Under the pieces are notes generated by a model that did no database searches, had not been told where the DNA came from, and worked only from the letters and a program-made list of their open reading frames with translations. Shown here piece by piece: positions 33,191 to 42,499 of a stretch of 64,000 nucleotides of DNA; the first letter of the stretch is position 1, and every line of letters starts with the position of its first letter. The translations under genes and the position numbers were made by a program. Source of the DNA: Gnetum montanum. Its lineage: Eukaryota; Streptophyta; Gnetopsida; Gnetales; Gnetaceae. The DNA lies in NCBI GenBank assembly GCA_015680685.1, contig MNCI01036180.1, forward strand, positions 80,584 to 144,583, written 5' to 3'.

Positions 33191-33194
33191 TGAG

Positions 33195-34420
33195 CCTATA
33201 CTCAAATGTGGAATAGTTTCAAGAACAAGTGATTGGTCGTATTTTCAAGCTCATTCCCTTCCATATCAGCTAACTTGAATGCTCCATTCTCATATGCTTT
33301 GGTGACCAAGTAGGGACCTTCCCAGTTGGCTGAGAATTTGTCCGGGTGTTCCTAAACAACCTTAAGTACAAGGTTGCCTTCCTTGATAGGGCGCTTATGA
33401 ATGTCGTGCCGATGGCGTTGTCGTTGTTGTTTTTGGTACCACTCAATCTGATCGAGTGCACGTATGCATTCCTCCTCCACCGAGTCCAAGTCAATGAGGC
33501 GTAGGTCATTTTTTTTCCCTTCGTCGATGAGTCCGGAAAGTGTGATCCTTAAAGAAGGTACCTGTAATTCCAAGGGTAAAATAGCTTCTGAACCATAAAC
33601 AAGACTGTATGGCGTTTTACCTATTGAACTTCGATGCGTAGTACGATAGGCCCACAATGCGTATACTAGCTGCTCGTGCCATCTTTTCTTGCTTTGGGTA
33701 AGCATCTTTTTAAGTATTTTAATGATGCTTTTATTTGTGGCTTCTGCTTGCCCATTGCTCTGAGGGTAGTAAGGGGATGAATCTGAGTTTTTGATCCCCA
33801 GACTTTCACAGAAAGTTTTGGTTTTGACACTGTTGAATTGTGGCCCGTTATCAGTGATGATGATCATGGGGATGCCAAAATGGGTCACAATGTTTTCAAG
33901 AATGAAGTTGCATATGTGTTTAGATGTGGTTTTTCAAAGGGGAATAGCTTATACCACTTCGTGAAATACTCTATCGCGGTTATGATGAAGCTATGCCCTG
34001 TAGAAGATGAGGGTGTTATTGGTCCGATAAGGTCCAACCCCCACTTTTGAAAGGGTCATGTGATTTGCACTGTATGAAACTCATTTGGTGGGACATGGAT
34101 CAGATTACTATGTCTTTGACAGGTACTACATGTTTTAGCGTTGAAGAGATAGTCATACTCCATATGTGGCCAATAATAGCCTAAGCGTCTTATTTTCGTT
34201 GACATTGCTTTAGGTGCTATATGTCCTCCGCATAGTCCATCATGTACTTGCTCAACGATGGTTTGGGCATCAACGCTACTAACGCATGTTAACAATATGC
34301 CTTCGTATGATCGATGACACAATGTGTCTCCTACCAGTGCATATTGCTGAGAATGCTTTCGTACCACGTCTTTTTGTGCATTCGTTAAGTGTTGCGGTGT
34401 TTCACAGCATAGAAGGTATT
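33195..34420 (-). pseudogene. Element B integrase
   Basis: The minus strand gives GLCGGHIAPKAMSTKIRRLG and CSTCQRHSNLIHVPPNE (zinc-binding part), then FQKWGLDLIGP, IIITDNGPQFNS and YYPQSNGQAEATNK (the D, D and E of the core), YALWAYRTTHRSSIGKTPYS, LVYGSEAILP and the C-terminal WEGPYLVTKAYENGAF. The 178-codon frame 33352-33888 is the longest intact piece; stops and frameshifts break the rest. It inserts element cDNA. Confidence 0.85.
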
Positions 34421-34529
34421 CTTTTATGTCATCATACCATTCTATCGCATGTGTTGTACTAATAGATGCAATTGGTAATGTATTGAGAGTATCGGTTACA
34501 GGTTTAGTACAACTGATTATGGAGCTTGG

Positions 34530-34935
34530 CAACATATGAAACATGTCAGGTGATATGTTTAGCGCTAGCGTGGCTAGTGCGTCTGCGATGGTATTATTGT
34601 TTCTAGAGACATGTTGTACATCTGTGTTTTCGAATTGCTTCATTAAGTGTTTGGCTAAGTCACAGTATGGCTGTAAATGTTGTGCTTTGCATGTATAAAT
34701 ATCCGTGACTTGGTTCAGAACCAATTGTGAGTCTCCCCTGACCACAAGTCGTGTGATGTCTGAAGCTAGTGCTGCCATGAGACCTCTAAGGAGACCTTCG
34801 TACTCTGCTATGTTGTTGGTACAATGAAAGTCGAAACGATAAGCAAAGGGTCGGATCTCCCCGGAGGGATAGGTGATGATGGCGGCAACACTTCCCCCTC
34901 GAAAGGTGGATGCTTCATCAAAGTTCAAAATAGCA
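34530..34935 (-). pseudogene. Element B second, archaeal-type RNase H
   Basis: The 347-codon frame 34056-35099 contains NAILNFDEASTFRGG, GEIRPFAYRFDFHCTNNIAE, YEGLLRGL, LVVRGDSQLVLNQV and HVSRNNNTIADALATLA. This is the aRNH fold (D, E, D) that Tat-lineage retrotransposons carry in addition to the normal RNase H. The usual first motif FDGAS is FDEAS here and FDGAS in C. This domain in this place is the best lineage marker. Confidence 0.85.
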
Positions 34936-35089
34936 TTGTAGTCATTGGGTACTATGTCTATCGCACTTACATTTTCGTCACGGAACTCTGGCTCTATCGT
35001 TGCTTGATCATGTGTTGGTGATGCAGTCATTTGATTTGTTATGGCTTGACCCTTAACTGATAATTGCGCTATGTAGTGTAGGTCAAACT

Positions 35090-35360
35090 CAGCTATCATG
35101 GCTTTCCAATGGGCTATTCTACTTGACTCGTAAATGTTTCTTGTGATGGCTCTGAGTACATTATCCTTGCAGATTATATTGACTTAGTTATGGAAGAGGT
35201 AATGTCGCCATTTCTTTAAGGAAAAGACCAGGGCTAAACATGACCTCTCCACCTCGTTATACTTCTTCTCATGGGCTACTAATGCATGGCTTAAGTAGTA
35301 GACAGGGACTTTGGTTCCATCATCTTGTTTTTTGGAAAGCATGGACGCAATTGACAAATC
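35090..35360 (-). pseudogene. Element B canonical RNase H
   Basis: The frame shows SFYIYLATSDLSIASMLSKK, VPVYYLSHALVAHEKKYNEV and ERSCLALVFSLKKWRHYL. These belong to the Ty3/gypsy RNase H following RT. The first catalytic Asp position reads LATSD. A stop (TAG) follows HN. Confidence 0.75.
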
Positions 35361-36290
35361 CGAAGTGGCAAGGTAGATGTAAAATGATTTATCATTTTGA
35401 GGTGGATAAACCATGGGTAGTTGGACAAGTGCTGTTTTAATATTGTCAAATGCTTCCTGGCACTGTGGAGTCCATTCAAAATGGACGTTCTTTCGTAACA
35501 AGTGGTTCATAGGTTTCAACTTGTCTGTTAGTTTTTCTATGAACCATATGATGAACTGTAGTCTACCTTGTAGACCTCGGAGTTCAGTAAGGTTTCTAGG
35601 TGATTTTAAGTTTGTTATGGCCTTAACTTTATCGGGGTCTACGCGTATCCCTGCTTCCGAGGCTATGAATCTAAGCATTTTTCCTATCTTGACTTCGAAG
35701 ACACATTTCTTTGGGTTAAGTCTCAGCTCATATTTTAAACAATGCTTTAGTACCAAGTCAAGATCTTGTACGTGTTGTTTCGATGTTTTTGATTTAACCA
35801 CGATATCATCCACATAGTTGTTGAGCGAGTGCAGCATGTAATCGCTGAAAATGTATGTCATGGCCCTTTGATATGTGGCCCCAGCATTCTTGAGACCGAA
35901 GGGCATCATTGTGTAACAAAAGGTTCCCCATGGTTTCATAAAGGTAGTTCAGAGCTGATGCTCTGGGTTAATGCGTATCTGGTTGTATCTTGAGAAGCCA
36001 TCCATAAAAGATAGTAGGGCGTGCCTAGCGGTTGAGTCAACAAGTTGATCGATGCTAGGTAGGGGAAAATCATCTTTTATGGTTGCAACATCGAGATCCC
36101 AGAAGTCAATGCATAAGCAAATGCTTCCGTTCTTTTTTAGGACAATTACCATGTTGGATACCCAATCAGCGTAATCGACAACCCAAATGAAACCTGCCTG
36201 ATAAAGTTTAGTGATCTCATTGCGAACTACCAATGCTACCTCAGGTTTAACCTTTCGTGCCTTTTGTTTTACTGGCCTCAATTTTGGGTC
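35361..36290 (-). pseudogene. Element B reverse transcriptase
   Basis: Motifs on the minus strand are VKPEVALVVRNEITKLYQAG, WVSNMVIVLKKNGSICLCID, DDFPLPSIDQLVDS, LLSFMDGFSRYNQIRINPEH, FCYTMMPFGLKNAGATYQRA and NYVDDIVVKSKT (the YVDD catalytic box). Then follow LRLNPKKCVFEV and ELRGLQGRLQFIIWFI. A TAG/TGA near 35947 separates the 110-codon and 251-codon frames. The YVDD box is intact. Confidence 0.88.
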
Positions 36291-36299
36291 AAGGATAAT

Positions 36300-36688
36300 A
36301 TTATGCTAGATGATTCGAAGATCTAACCCGGGCATGTCAGTGTAAGACCAAGCGAATGCTTTCATGTTGTTTCGAAGCACATCTTCTATGTCTTTGGCTA
36401 GTTGAGGTTGCAATAGTGTACTCAATTTTAATATTTTGGTTTCACCATCAGGCATAACGATGGGGATTTCAGTCAACGAGTCTTCAGTGATACTATCGGC
36501 TTCCATGTCGAGAGATTTTATCATACCTTTATAGCTATCTAGCGTTTGTTGTGTTGAGGCTATGATTGTATCGTCCGTTGATGTACCTAAGCTGATGGAA
36601 TTTATGTCGATTTCTCTTGTGATCTTTCCATATGGTCCATCAATGATCAAGGGTGTGGATAAATGCTGACAATTCATCGGGCTTGCTC
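36300..36688 (-). pseudogene. Element B polyprotein segment upstream of RT, with possible 3' splice site
   Basis: The frame gives LSTPLIIDGPYGKITREIDI and KDIEDVLRNNMKAFAWSYTD plus MPGLDLRII, as usual just before the Tat RT. Immediately upstream TTATTGGCAG/GAGCAAGC forms a good 3' splice site at 36689-36690; C has CTTGGCAG/GAGCAAGC at the same place (50303-50304). Ogre elements splice an intron between protease and RT, so this may be that acceptor. I could not identify the donor. Confidence 0.55.
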
Positions 36689-36782
36689 CTGCCAATAAAT
36701 AGAGGGCAGAATGAGCTAATAGGTGTTGTTTCATGTTCCTTGGCAACGTAAATCATGTGTACATGCATGATGGTGGTTTAAT

Positions 36783-36985
36783 GTCGCACCGGGACCCGTG
36801 GCAGTTAAAGGCCTTACCGGGCCGTGTGTGGTAGTTTAAGGCCTTACCGGGCTATGTATGGTAGTTTAAGGCCTTACCGGGCCATATGGGGTAGTTTGTG
36901 GTAGTTTAAGATGTTACCGGGCCGAATGTGGCCGTTTGTGGCAGTTTAAGGCCTTACCGGGTCGTATGGGGGTTTAATTTGCATA
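36783..36985. repeat. AGTTTAAGGCCTTACCGGGCC minisatellite (left flank of the antisense gene)
   Basis: At least five units with period about 30 bp contain AGTTTAAGGCCTTACCGGG. A short counterpart in C is at 50400-50490. Confidence 0.85.
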
Positions 36986-37043
36986 GGAGAGTTTGCGCCA
37001 AAATGTTCAGTGTGGGGATGTGGTAGTACTCATCTTGTTATAT

Positions 37044-37157
37044 ATATATTTTTTTTCATATTTTGAAAAATTTTAATTGAAATTAATAATAAAAGAATTT
37101 AAAAAGGAAACAAAGGCGACGGTGGCGGCGACGGTAACGTGGGCGCTATATATAGCG
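37044..37157 (+). promoter_or_regulatory. Candidate promoter of the antisense gene in B
   Basis: A perfect 14-nt palindromic TATA element, CGCTATATATAGCG, lies at 37144-37157, 298 bp upstream of the exon 1 ATG at 37455, after a short GCGACGGTGG-rich stretch. No other TATA box fits this gene better. Being palindromic it could also fire in the other direction. Confidence 0.4.
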
Positions 37158-37454
37158 TAAGGCTGTCAATTGTAAGCACCATGAACTCAAAGCCGAGTGT
37201 GAGCGTAAACCTCAGCGTAAGTGTAAGCATAAACCTCAGCGTAAGCATAAACCACCAAACCCAGCGTAAATGTAGAGGCTCAAACCCCAGTGTAAACATA
37301 GAGACTCAAACCCCAACGTAAGCATAAGCGTAGAGGCTTAAACTTAGCATAAGCGTGAGCATAGAGGCTTCAACTCAGCGTAGAGGATTCAGCCCGGCAT
37401 GGAGAATCAGACCTCAATGTAGACCCTATCAGTTTCAGTGTAAAGGACGTCGGA

Positions 37455-37585
37455 ATGGGCAAGCGCAAGGAGGTAGAAGGCCAGGGGAGGAAGGGTCTTG
37501 ACCTAACTTTTGCGAAGGAAAGCGAGGCCATGTTGCAGTGTCTGCCTAGGCCAAGGGTTCCATTGTGGCCTGGATCGTCACACAG
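37455..37585 (+). pseudogene. Antisense gene of B, exon 1
   Basis: ATG at 37455 gives MGKRKEVEGQGRKGLDLTFA and 23 further codons, basic at the N-terminus, ending in CACAG/GTAGGC. Joined to exon 2 the split codon becomes Arg (SHR/DPEPFLL). C has the homologous 131-bp exon at 51304. The frame is open in B. Confidence 0.65.
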
Positions 37586-38248
37586 GTAGGCTCTAATCTT
37601 TCCTCTGTCAATGATTTTTATTTGTACTTCTCGTCGGGCGTAGACAGTTTTCGTAGTGTAAATGGTCTGTATGCTAAGCATAGGTCTGCAGCATAGAGGG
37701 TCTATACAGCGTACAAGGTTTGTACGCTTAGCATAGCGTAGACCCGTAGCATAGAGGGTCTGTACATCATACAGGGTTTGTACACTTAGCGTAGTGTAGA
37801 CCCGTAGCGTAGAGGGTCTCTACAGCGTACAACGTAGATGATTTTACCAGGATATAGCGTAAATGGTTTTATCAGTACATAGCGTAGACGATTTTCATGG
37901 CGTATAGCATAGAAGGTTTTCACAGCATGTGGCGTAAACTATTTTCATAGCGTATACGCTTAGCGTAAACATTTTTGTCTTTTCAGGCATCGTATAGCGT
38001 AGACCTGTTTTCATAGTGTATACGCTAGCATTTTTTTTACAGCGTATAACGTAGACGGTTTTCATAGCGTATACGCTGACGATTTTTTACAGTGTATACG
38101 CTGAGCGTGGATAGTTTGTTGGACAGCATATATGCTGATTGAAAATAGTTTATAATTTTTCGAAGTGTTGGCCTACAACATGGAATTTCGTTTTTCCATC
38201 TCCTTTTCATGTATGGTTGATTTATCGTGGCTTTCTGGTTACTTGCAG
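37586..38248 (+). repeat. Intron 1 of the antisense gene in B: AGCGTA-rich repeat
   Basis: This interval carries dozens of AGCGTA, GCGTAGAC and GCGTATACGCT words in degenerate tandem arrangement, for example GTAGCGTAGAGGGTCT. It starts with GTAGGC and ends with TTACTTGCAG. Confidence 0.7.
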
Positions 38249-38698
38249 AGATCCTGAGCCTTTCCTCTTAGTAGTTGAGCTAGTTGGAGTACTAGCATGG
38301 TTTGGCCCCCTTGAGACCGATGAACCTACCCTTGATCTGACTGTTGAAAACAATGGGGTATGGTTCAGGGAAGGGGCTTGTGAATTCCTCGCCTTTATCC
38401 TAGACAGATTTAAGGTGGTGGCCTGGTCACACCTGAGCGAACAAGTGGCACATAGCGTGCTTGAAGCTATGTTGCCGGGATCTTCGGAGGGCATCGCGGT
38501 TTTTATGGTAGACATTGACGATGGGCCGCTTGTGATCGAGAATGGTCCCTCTGGCGAGCCTAGATCTACTTGTCCGTTGGCGCACGTGTGGGACCTATTG
38601 CAATGAGGACATGATTATCTCAATAACACCTTATTTCTGGCTACGCGTGCGCATATGTTATTTTAGAATCCTCCTGGCACAGTGTACAGGGTAGAGAG
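38249..38698 (+). pseudogene. Antisense gene of B, exon 2: FCP1-like HAD domain without catalytic Asp
   Basis: The 450-bp exon encodes DPEPFLLVVELVGVLAWF, NNGVWFREGACEFLAFILDR, FKVVAWSHLSEQVAHSVLEA, CPLAHVWDLL and NNTLFLATRAHMLF. The order and spacing resemble the FCP1/SCP-type phosphatase domain of plants (family forms LLVLDLNGLL, RPFxxxFLxFxFExFxVGVWSS, NTLLLDDS). The DxDG-type motif is ELVG and the later DD is AT, so no activity is expected. Two stops (TGA near 38605, TAG near 38666) break this copy. The donor is GAGAG/GTAAGA. Confidence 0.6.
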
Positions 38699-38779
38699 GT
38701 AAGACCGTTTAGTTTGTCATTTCTATTTTTTTTTGTCGTTTAGTGCTTGCTTCTGTTTTAACAACCTTTCTTTTCCAAG

Positions 38780-39047
38780 CCCCAAGTTAACCAAGATGGA
38801 ACATGCGTTAATGATGATGCACTTGCCCTGGCTCATACTGCTCTAGAGACCTTTATGAAAGGTCCCACCCTTCATGGAGCTGTATTAGCTCAAACGAAGG
38901 GTGATATTGTCCATTTCCACAAACGATTTTCTAGAGCGTTCGCACAATGCAAGGCTCATGGGTGGCTGCATGGAGATTGGTCGCATAATGGACCAATTTT
39001 CCCTCGTGATTCTGACTTGGGTAGCACCTCGAAGTCCACAACTGAAG
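38780..39047 (+). pseudogene. Antisense gene of B, exon 3
   Basis: It follows an 81-bp intron ending TTTTCCAAG. It encodes NDDALALAHTALETFMKGPT, LHGAVLAQTKGDIVHFHKRF and AHGWLHGDWSHNGPIFPRDS. The length is 268 bp against 269 in C; the single missing base, near the acceptor, puts the exon out of frame with exon 2. The donor is GAAG/GTAAGT. In SCP-like proteins the match would be the C-terminal part of the HAD domain. Confidence 0.6.
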
Positions 39048-39136
39048 GTAAGTGATAGTATTTCCTTGATGCCGAAGTGTGTTTGTCCAACTGCTAGTGG
39101 TCATACTGATGTGATGGTTGCAGATTGTGTTTACAG

Positions 39137-40183
39137 TTGATGTCCCTCCCGGCGGAGAACCTGTTATGACAGGACGAACTGAGAGTACTCTGTCAGTGAA
39201 GTTTGGGGAGATCAGCAAGGCACAGAAATGGTTGCACATCCATGCCCCGCCATCTATTGTCTGTTGTTTAGATGATGCCAGCCTTATGGAGCTATTTACA
39301 ACCCCGAGCCCTGATGTGTTGATAGCTGAAATGATCGGGATTGTGGATTCATTCGACAAGTCCGTCTCCTACTACAGCACCTGTATTAAGGGTGTCAAAA
39401 TAGTTTTTCATCTGTCGGCCAAATTCTTTTCGGACCTATTCGATGTACTGACAGATGGCGTAAATGTAGTTTTGGACAGGGCTCAGAAAGAGCTTCATAT
39501 GGTACGTGAGCTAGAGGATTGGTTGGGTATTGTCAAGGGCTCCAAGGGATTCCCTATGTAGGGGAAGTCAAAGGTTGAGAAAGTTAATGAATTATATCCC
39601 CTATTTAGGGCACAGGTGTTCCCTAAATCCCTGTCCTAGGTGAGGAGTCTTGGTGTTGAAGCTGTGCGCATCATGCGAACCATCTTAGAAACTGGGATGC
39701 GTTATAATTGGGCTCAATTTTTGTTGCCGGGACTTCATAAGGAGATAGTGCGATTGTGCTCAAACGTTGAGGCGCAATCCCATTTTACATTTGCATTCTT
39801 TGCTGGCTATCTTCGTCACTTGGCCGAGTTTCTAGTGGTTCGTGCTGTCAATAAATATGTTCTATGGGATCGAACTCAATTATCTCGCCCGTGGATCAAT
39901 CATTTGTTCGAGACAGTTGAGTCCCAAGATGCTCTTGAGGGGATTAATGAATCTGTGTCCATCACGATAGGAGGGTCATCTGGTACCTCAATCCACACAC
40001 GTGATAGTGTGGGGTTGGAACCAGACGATGTGCCCTATACTAGAAAGAGGGCTGAACGAGTCATCAAGGAGACCATTGGTAAGGCCAAGTCAAAGTTCCC
40101 GAAGCATGAACGCTTAAAAGAGATGACCTCAAATGTGGAAGAGCCAAAGGTGAAGCGCATACGGTTCAAGATCCCTGTCCGAG
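39137..40183 (+). pseudogene. Antisense gene of B, exon 4: unassigned domain
   Basis: The 1047-bp exon (exactly as long as in C) encodes VDVPPGGEPVMTGRTESTLS, AQKWLHIHAPPSIVCCLDD, VKIVFHLSAKFFSDLFDVL, LDRAQKELHMVRELEDWLG, NELYPLFRAQVFPKSLS, YNWAQFLLPGLHKEIVRLCS and NVEAQSHFTFAFFAGYLRHL. The tail is Ser/Lys-rich. I do not recognise the fold; a remote link to the plant transposon protein domain often seen in Athila extra ORFs is possible. Two in-frame TAG codons (39559 and 39637) break it. Acceptor TTTACAG, donor CCGAG/GTAAGT. Confidence 0.6.
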
Positions 40184-40273
40184 GTAAGTAAACTTGGTGC
40201 ACTTATTGCATTATCATTTTTGTCTTATTCATATTTTTCGTTTTGACCGCTTATATGAAACTAACGCCCTCAG

Positions 40274-40797
40274 ACTTGACTCAAGAAGTGAGAAGACAGG
40301 AGTTAGAGACCATTATGGAGGAGGCGGAAGCTACAACCGACTTAATAATTGAGGAGGAGAAGGAGGTCAGCAAGGATCAGGCGGAGGGGACAGAAGAGTT
40401 AGCGGAAGATACCACGGAGACTGAACTGGTCGATGACCAGGGTGGTGTTGATGAAATGTTCAGTAGCTTCCTTAAAGGAGGACTGGACCTCGGTGACCCT
40501 CCAAAATCGGAAGGGGACAGGGAACATAGTATACTTTCTTTTGTTTTATTGTGTTGCTTTGTGAATTTTTGTTTCTATGGTGTTTTACTTTTATGTTTTT
40601 ATCTCTTCCAGATGAAGGTAGGACGATGCGGCTAGACGTGCCCATGAAAATGAATCCCCCTGAAATGACTGCAAAGGTTAGTCCATCTCGTACTCGTGGA
40701 CCATTTACTTGGACCGATATGCCAAGTAAAATGGATTTTGTGGCTGGTATTGCTGACGAGGTGGTCAAACATATTTAGGAAGCCCACCCTGAGATAA
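40274..40797 (+). pseudogene. Antisense gene of B, exons 5-6: acidic region
   Basis: Exon 5 (40274-40528) is in phase after exon 4 and encodes DLTQEVRRQELETIMEEAEA and a long Glu/Asp-rich stretch with EELAEDTTETELVDDQGG. Exon 6 starts at 40612 after ATCTCTTCCAG and encodes RTMRLDVPMKMNPPEMTAKV and RGPFTWTDMPSKMDFVAGIA; one TAG stands near its end. The 3' limit of exon 6 is approximate. This part is missing in C. Confidence 0.5.
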
Positions 40798-40888
40798 GTA
40801 CAAATGTCTTGAGCCTTTTGCAGCTTTAGAATTTCATATCCCTTTTTTATCGTCTAATGTTTAATGCCCGTTCTTTTTGTGTGCGTAG

Positions 40889-41856
40889 GAGCTAAGCTGA
40901 GGTGGGATCCATCTGAGACTGTTAGCATTGAAAGTTTGCCCACACTACCCCCAGAAGTCGAACAAATACCAAGGCCGATCTATGACGAGGTGGCGGAAGG
41001 TCTTGTACATAATGCCAAATCGCTTTGGACCTATAGGTGTTTCATGAATAGTTATGGTTGCAAATCCAAGCAAAGGAAAAAGAAGTTTTTGAGTTGTTAG
41101 TTGAGCGTGATGATCTCAAGGCTCGGTATGAGTTCGCCTCGACTAGACTAAGTGGTGATCATTCTTGGCAAACTTTCGAGGTCACTTATACTAGATACTG
41201 GAACTTGCTTAATCGCCACGCGTCACTGACCCAGAAACTAGCAGAGCGTAAGGCCTAGGTAGATCTACTGAACCTCAAGTGCCAGGATTGGAAGGCTTTT
41301 GCTTCCAAGGTGCGTAAATGGGGTTAGGATGAGAAGAACCACAAGCACAACTACAAGAAATCGTTGAAGGAAGTATCCATTGAAAAGCGCCAGGTTAAAA
41401 TGTTTGTGGAGGATCTGGGTCTATGCTCTGCGTTTGATACCTTTTCTCAGAATACAACTGTTGAAATGGAATCGCCTACTAGGGTAATTATGACCACTTC
41501 TGGGGAGGTTTTTGTGGGTGAATTCCCTTTAAAGCATCCTACATGGTCAGCGGTTGACAAGGGGAAGGCCTTGGAAAACGTCGATCTAGGCCTTGATGGG
41601 ACTGATTGGGCGAGTGTCTCAGAGGAGGAAATTCTCTGCCTACTGGAATTCGGTTTAGGGGGTCCCCTTCGGTAAGCATTTTATTGCTATAAAATTCGTT
41701 CGTTGAGCATTTTCTTCTTTGTTCTTGTATTGATTATCTCTTTTGCATTTTTAGGATCGAGGCGACGATGATGTTTAAGAAGCTAGCCCCAGTGGAGTAG
41801 GGGCCCATGATGCTGGCGGGTCTAAAGGGGACGACCCTTCAGTCCCAGATGTTTAG
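40889..41856 (+). pseudogene. Antisense gene of B, exons 7-8: coiled-coil-like C-terminus
   Basis: After GTGTGCGTAG the frame gives AKLRWDPSETVSIESLPTLP, then, one base out of frame, QAKEKEVFELLVERDDLKAR, HASLTQKLAERKA, and VSIEKRQVKMFVEDLGLCSA. This is a heptad-like, charged stretch that could form a coiled coil. Exon 7 ends CTTCG/GTAAGC at 41671; a last exon from 41755 after TTTTTAG is acidic and Gly-rich (GAHDAGGSKGDDPSVPDV in one frame) and stops at 41856. The frame of the last exon is uncertain. Stops and the shift show decay. Confidence 0.45.
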
Positions 41857-42189
41857 TTTTTTGTTTTTTTTTTGAAATTATTCTGGCTCACATTTATACA
41901 TGAATTGTAAATTGAATATTTTGAGTTGTGGTGAACAGATGAATAAAATCAGTTAACTCTTGTACTTATACATATTTCTACATATTTTTTTTGGATTTTG
42001 AGTTTAAATGTAAACATGACACGACAATATAAAATGTTTTGATTTTTTTTTTCATTTGTGCATGAATGTAATTACAATTATGAATGGAATTATAAGCGAA
42101 GGATAATTGCAAAAATTGTTATTGACAACACGATAATGCGAACGTGAATTCGAACGATGAACTGGAATTTGGGAGAAAAATAAAGTGTA
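41857..42189. other. AT-rich 3' flank of the antisense gene
   Basis: No coding sequence. It includes AATGAATAAAATC-type AATAAA at 41941, which could be a poly(A) signal for the plus-strand gene 85 bp after its stop. Confidence 0.4.
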
Positions 42190-42490
42190 GGTAGATGATC
42201 TAGTTTAAGGTCATTTTGGGCCACTCGTACTAGTTTAAGGTCATTTCTGGCCACATGCACTAGTTTAAGGCCATTTCGGGCCACGTGTAAACAAGGGAAG
42301 TTTCAAGCGACATGGGTTGATTTCTTAGGAGACCGACCATTTCTGATAATGGCTAGTTTCATGTCATTGCGGACATGATAGTTTAACGTCATTCTGGACT
42401 TAGAATGTAGTTTAATATCGTTTCGGACAGAGAATGTAGTTTAAAGTCATTTCCGACTAGAAATGTAGTTTAATGTCATTTTGGACTAAG
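42190..42490. repeat. TAGTTTAAGGCCATTTCGGGCC minisatellite (right flank of the antisense gene)
   Basis: About eight loose units with period near 30 bp: CTAGTTTAAGGTCATTT..GGCCAC and GTAGTTTAATGTCATTTCGGAC. The counterpart in C is at 54040-54320. The word is shared with the arrays at 36783-36985 and 32760-33190. Confidence 0.85.
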
Positions 42491-42499
42491 TGTTGTTTG

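Noticed and set aside
34824-35021. Plus-strand frames across B pol (33838-34050, 34824-35021, 35240-35817)
   Set aside because: They lie opposite RT, RNase H and integrase with clear minus-strand motifs, and are not kept in C.
37099-37321. Frames rich in repeated TLRFMLTLTLRF or SVSVSIN
   Set aside because: They are translations of the AGCGTAAGC minisatellite.
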